Shown here one piece after another: positions 62,773-64,000 of a stretch of DNA of 64,000 bases; within the stretch, counting starts at the first letter, position 1, and the number at the start of each line of letters is the position of its first letter. Origin of the DNA: Paraburkholderia dinghuensis (GTDB lineage Bacteria; Pseudomonadota; Gammaproteobacteria; Burkholderiales; Burkholderiaceae); the NCBI RefSeq assembly GCF_003837865.1, contig NZ_RQIS01000023.1, forward strand, positions 18,242 through 82,241, in the 5' to 3' direction. Under the pieces are notes generated by a model. It was not told the origin of the DNA and did not search any database. It worked only from the letters and a program-made list of their open reading frames with translations. The position numbers and the translations under genes are program-made.

Positions 62773-63327
62773 ATGCCACTGAGTCTGGCGGATATTAAAG
62801 GACTGTTCGACAGCTACGGCGAGGTTGCATACAGCGGTGAGCCGGTCACGCAGTTGGAGCACGCACTGCAGAGCGGCGACTTCGCCGAGAAGGACGGTGC
62901 GAGCGAGGAACTGATCGCGGCCGCGTTCTTGCACGATCTGGGGCATTTGCTGAACCGCCAGGGCGAGACGCCGACGGTACGGGGTATCGACGATCTCCAC
63001 CAGTATTTCGTGCTCCCGTTCCTGCGTGCTGTAATGCCGGACGCCGTGCTGGAGCCGATCAAGCTGCACGTCGATGCCAAGCGTTATCTGTGTGCCGTCG
63101 ACGACGCATATTTTGGCCGTCTTTCTGCTGACTCGGTGCGCAGCCTGGAATTGCAGGGCGGCATTTTTAGCGCGGAGCAGGCGCGTAAGTTCCTTGGGCG
63201 CCCATTCGCAGAAGACGCGGTGCGTCTGCGTCGGTGGGACGATCTCGCCAAGGTTGCGGGTAAATCGACGCCGGACCTGAACCACTACCTGCGGATTGTC
63301 GAACGCGTAATGCAGCGTCAATCGTGA
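62773..63327 (+). CDS. PhnZ-like HD-domain phosphonate oxygenase
   Basis: 184 residues, with GAGGGGGAG upstream of the ATG. HD-type metal site: His30 (QLEHALQSG), His54-Asp55 (FLHDLGHLL), His76, His99 and Asp156/157 (RRWDDLA). Tyr20 and Glu23 in AYSGEPV match PhnZ Tyr24 and Glu27, and the ligands fall at an almost constant offset of four to five from PhnZ numbering. PhnZ is a mixed-valent di-iron oxygenase that cleaves (R)-2-amino-1-hydroxyethylphosphonate to glycine and phosphate; TmpB acts on a trimethylated analogue. Last gene of the phn operon. No PhnY/TmpA-type hydroxylase was seen. Confidence 0.85.
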   Translation: MPLSLADIKGLFDSYGEVAYSGEPVTQLEHALQSGDFAEKDGASEELIAAAFLHDLGHLLNRQGETPTVRGIDDLHQYFVLPFLRAVMPDAVLEPIKLHVDAKRYLCAVDDAYFGRLSADSVRSLELQGGIFSAEQARKFLGRPFAEDAVRLRRWDDLAKVAGKSTPDLNHYLRIVERVMQRQS

Positions 63328-63863
63328 TCCGGGTTCACCCGATCGACGCTTCGAAGCTGTGTTCGGTGGGGCGATTGTTCGCGCCTTGGTCCTTCCGCGG
63401 GGCTACTGCCATATTGATTACCCCATGGTGAAGCGGGGGATGTCAGGTGGATATACGTAGGCTGACATGGCGATGGGCGCATTGAAGTAGCCGGCGTGCG
63501 TGGGTTGCGTTGCTGGCCTGCGTTTGCGCACAATTCCGAGGCCCCAGCCAAACGAACGCGGCTCGCGCGTCCGTCTATCGAGTCTGGTTTGGGTACATAT
63601 GTTGAGACGTCGAGTTTTGCTGGCAAGGCCATGTCGACCAGTTACGGAGTTAGCTCGAGTTAGGCACGGAGTTGGCTTCGTTAGCGCAAGAGCGCGTCGG
63701 ACAGCTCCGCGCAAAAAACCGCTTGCAAGAACGCGCGGTGGTCACTAGAATGCCGGTCTTTCGCGCTTTCCATGAGAGCGCGGGGAGGCGGGAAGCCCCA
63801 AGGGGCGTGAGTGCGCGGGCGGCGGTGGTAGTGCCGGACAGGTTAAGCGAAGTAAAAAACCTG
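63328..63863. other. Intergenic region upstream of the rRNA operon
   Basis: No supported gene. A short imperfect repeat (TACGGAGTTAGCTCG / CACGGAGTTGGCTTCG) lies near 63640-63677. An AT-rich patch (GAAGTAAAAAACC, 63849-63861) directly before the rRNA promoter may act as an UP element. Confidence 0.5.
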
Positions 63864-63892
63864 TTGACAGAAAGCCCGGCAGTCTTCATAAT
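63864..63892 (+). promoter_or_regulatory. rRNA operon promoter
   Basis: TTGACA (63864-63869), a 17-base spacer and CATAAT (63887-63892) form a near-consensus sigma-70 promoter, preceded by an A-rich UP-like stretch. Transcription should start close to 63899. Confidence 0.85.
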
Positions 63893-63898
63893 CTCGTT

Positions 63899-64000
63899 TC
63901 TCTGCTGCTGATGCAGCGACGCAGGAAACGCCGGGTAGTGAGTGGTTGGACGGCGGGTCTGCGATGCGATCTTTAAAAATTTACAGCCGATAAGTGTGGG
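63899..64000 (+). ncRNA. Leader of a 16S-23S-5S rRNA operon, continues beyond the window
   Basis: Downstream of the promoter the sequence ends with GATCTTTAAAAAT (boxA-like, 63968-63980) and CCGATAAGTGTGGG, the antitermination leader typical of Burkholderia rRNA operons. The 16S gene itself is expected to begin within a few hundred bases after the window edge. Confidence 0.8.

Noticed and set aside
63418..63714. Short minus-strand open frames before the rRNA promoter
   Set aside because: No ribosome-binding site, low-complexity Arg-rich translation and no relation to known families.
1..64000. CRISPR arrays, tRNA genes, prophage or integrase genes
   Set aside because: No regularly spaced repeats, tRNA-like cloverleafs, integrase, capsid or portal-type proteins were recognised in the window.

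Overview
The window reads as a chromosomal segment of a high-GC betaproteobacterium of the Burkholderia / Paraburkholderia / Caballeronia group. The evidence is the codon use, the DUF3562-type small protein, the H-NS-like protein with a lysine/alanine-rich tail, a PyrB with an N-terminal HTH domain, a Burkholderia-type phosphonate regulator, and gene families typical of that group. No phage, CRISPR array, intact insertion sequence or tRNA was seen. The only clear mobile-element trace is a decayed IS5-type transposase end near 20.6 kb. The right edge carries the promoter and leader of a ribosomal RNA operon whose 16S gene lies outside the window.

Layout. 0-5 kb: truncated K+-channel-like protein, Kelch/Ig-like lipoprotein, EAL-HDOD signalling protein with a probably frameshifted small ORF in front of it. 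5-11 kb: L-lactate utilisation locus (lutA-lutC-lutB-lldP on the minus strand) with a divergent GntR regulator and a perfect operator palindrome between them, then a glyoxalase-fold protein. 11.5-16.6 kb: polyphosphate kinase 2, low-affinity phosphate transporter, membrane diguanylate cyclase, and an HTH-only protein related to IS630 transposase N-termini. 17-30 kb: small membrane proteins, zinc alcohol dehydrogenase, YigZ, IS5 remnant, RcnB-like and His-rich exported proteins, acyl-CoA synthetase with a divergent Crp/Fnr regulator, LysE exporter, chemoreceptor, two small proteins, a MocA-like nucleotidyltransferase beside a molybdenum-hydroxylase remnant. 30-39 kb: HTH-fused aspartate carbamoyltransferase, an M23 peptidase / coiled-coil / bactofilin operon, DapA-family aldolase, DUF3562 protein, ArsR-NemA operon, DUF2905 protein, H-NS/H1-like protein. 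39.7-47.8 kb: TonB-dependent receptor with tonB-exbB-exbD, porin, broken quinoprotein gene, glutathione transferase. 47.8-54.7 kb: Lrp regulator divergent from a LysE exporter, DUF1993 protein, exported HNH-fold protein, RRM-like protein, NadE, L,D-transpeptidase, EamA exporter. 54.8-63.3 kb: a UbiB-family protein lacking its catalytic motifs, DeoR regulator, and a phosphonate uptake operon phnSTUV followed by a GntR regulator and a PhnZ-like HD oxygenase.

How genes work together. The lut genes oxidise L-lactate imported by LldP under LldR control. The phn genes import 2-aminoethylphosphonate or a related phosphonate, and the PhnZ-like enzyme probably cleaves a hydroxylated phosphonate; its usual hydroxylase partner is not in the window. 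TonB-ExbB-ExbD energise the receptor encoded just upstream of them. The bactofilin cluster pairs a cytoskeletal polymer with a peptidoglycan hydrolase. The points most worth following up are the degenerate UbiB-like protein, the PhnZ-like gene without a partner, a second LldR-type site inside lldR, the HTH-fused PyrB, and several remnants showing recent gene loss.
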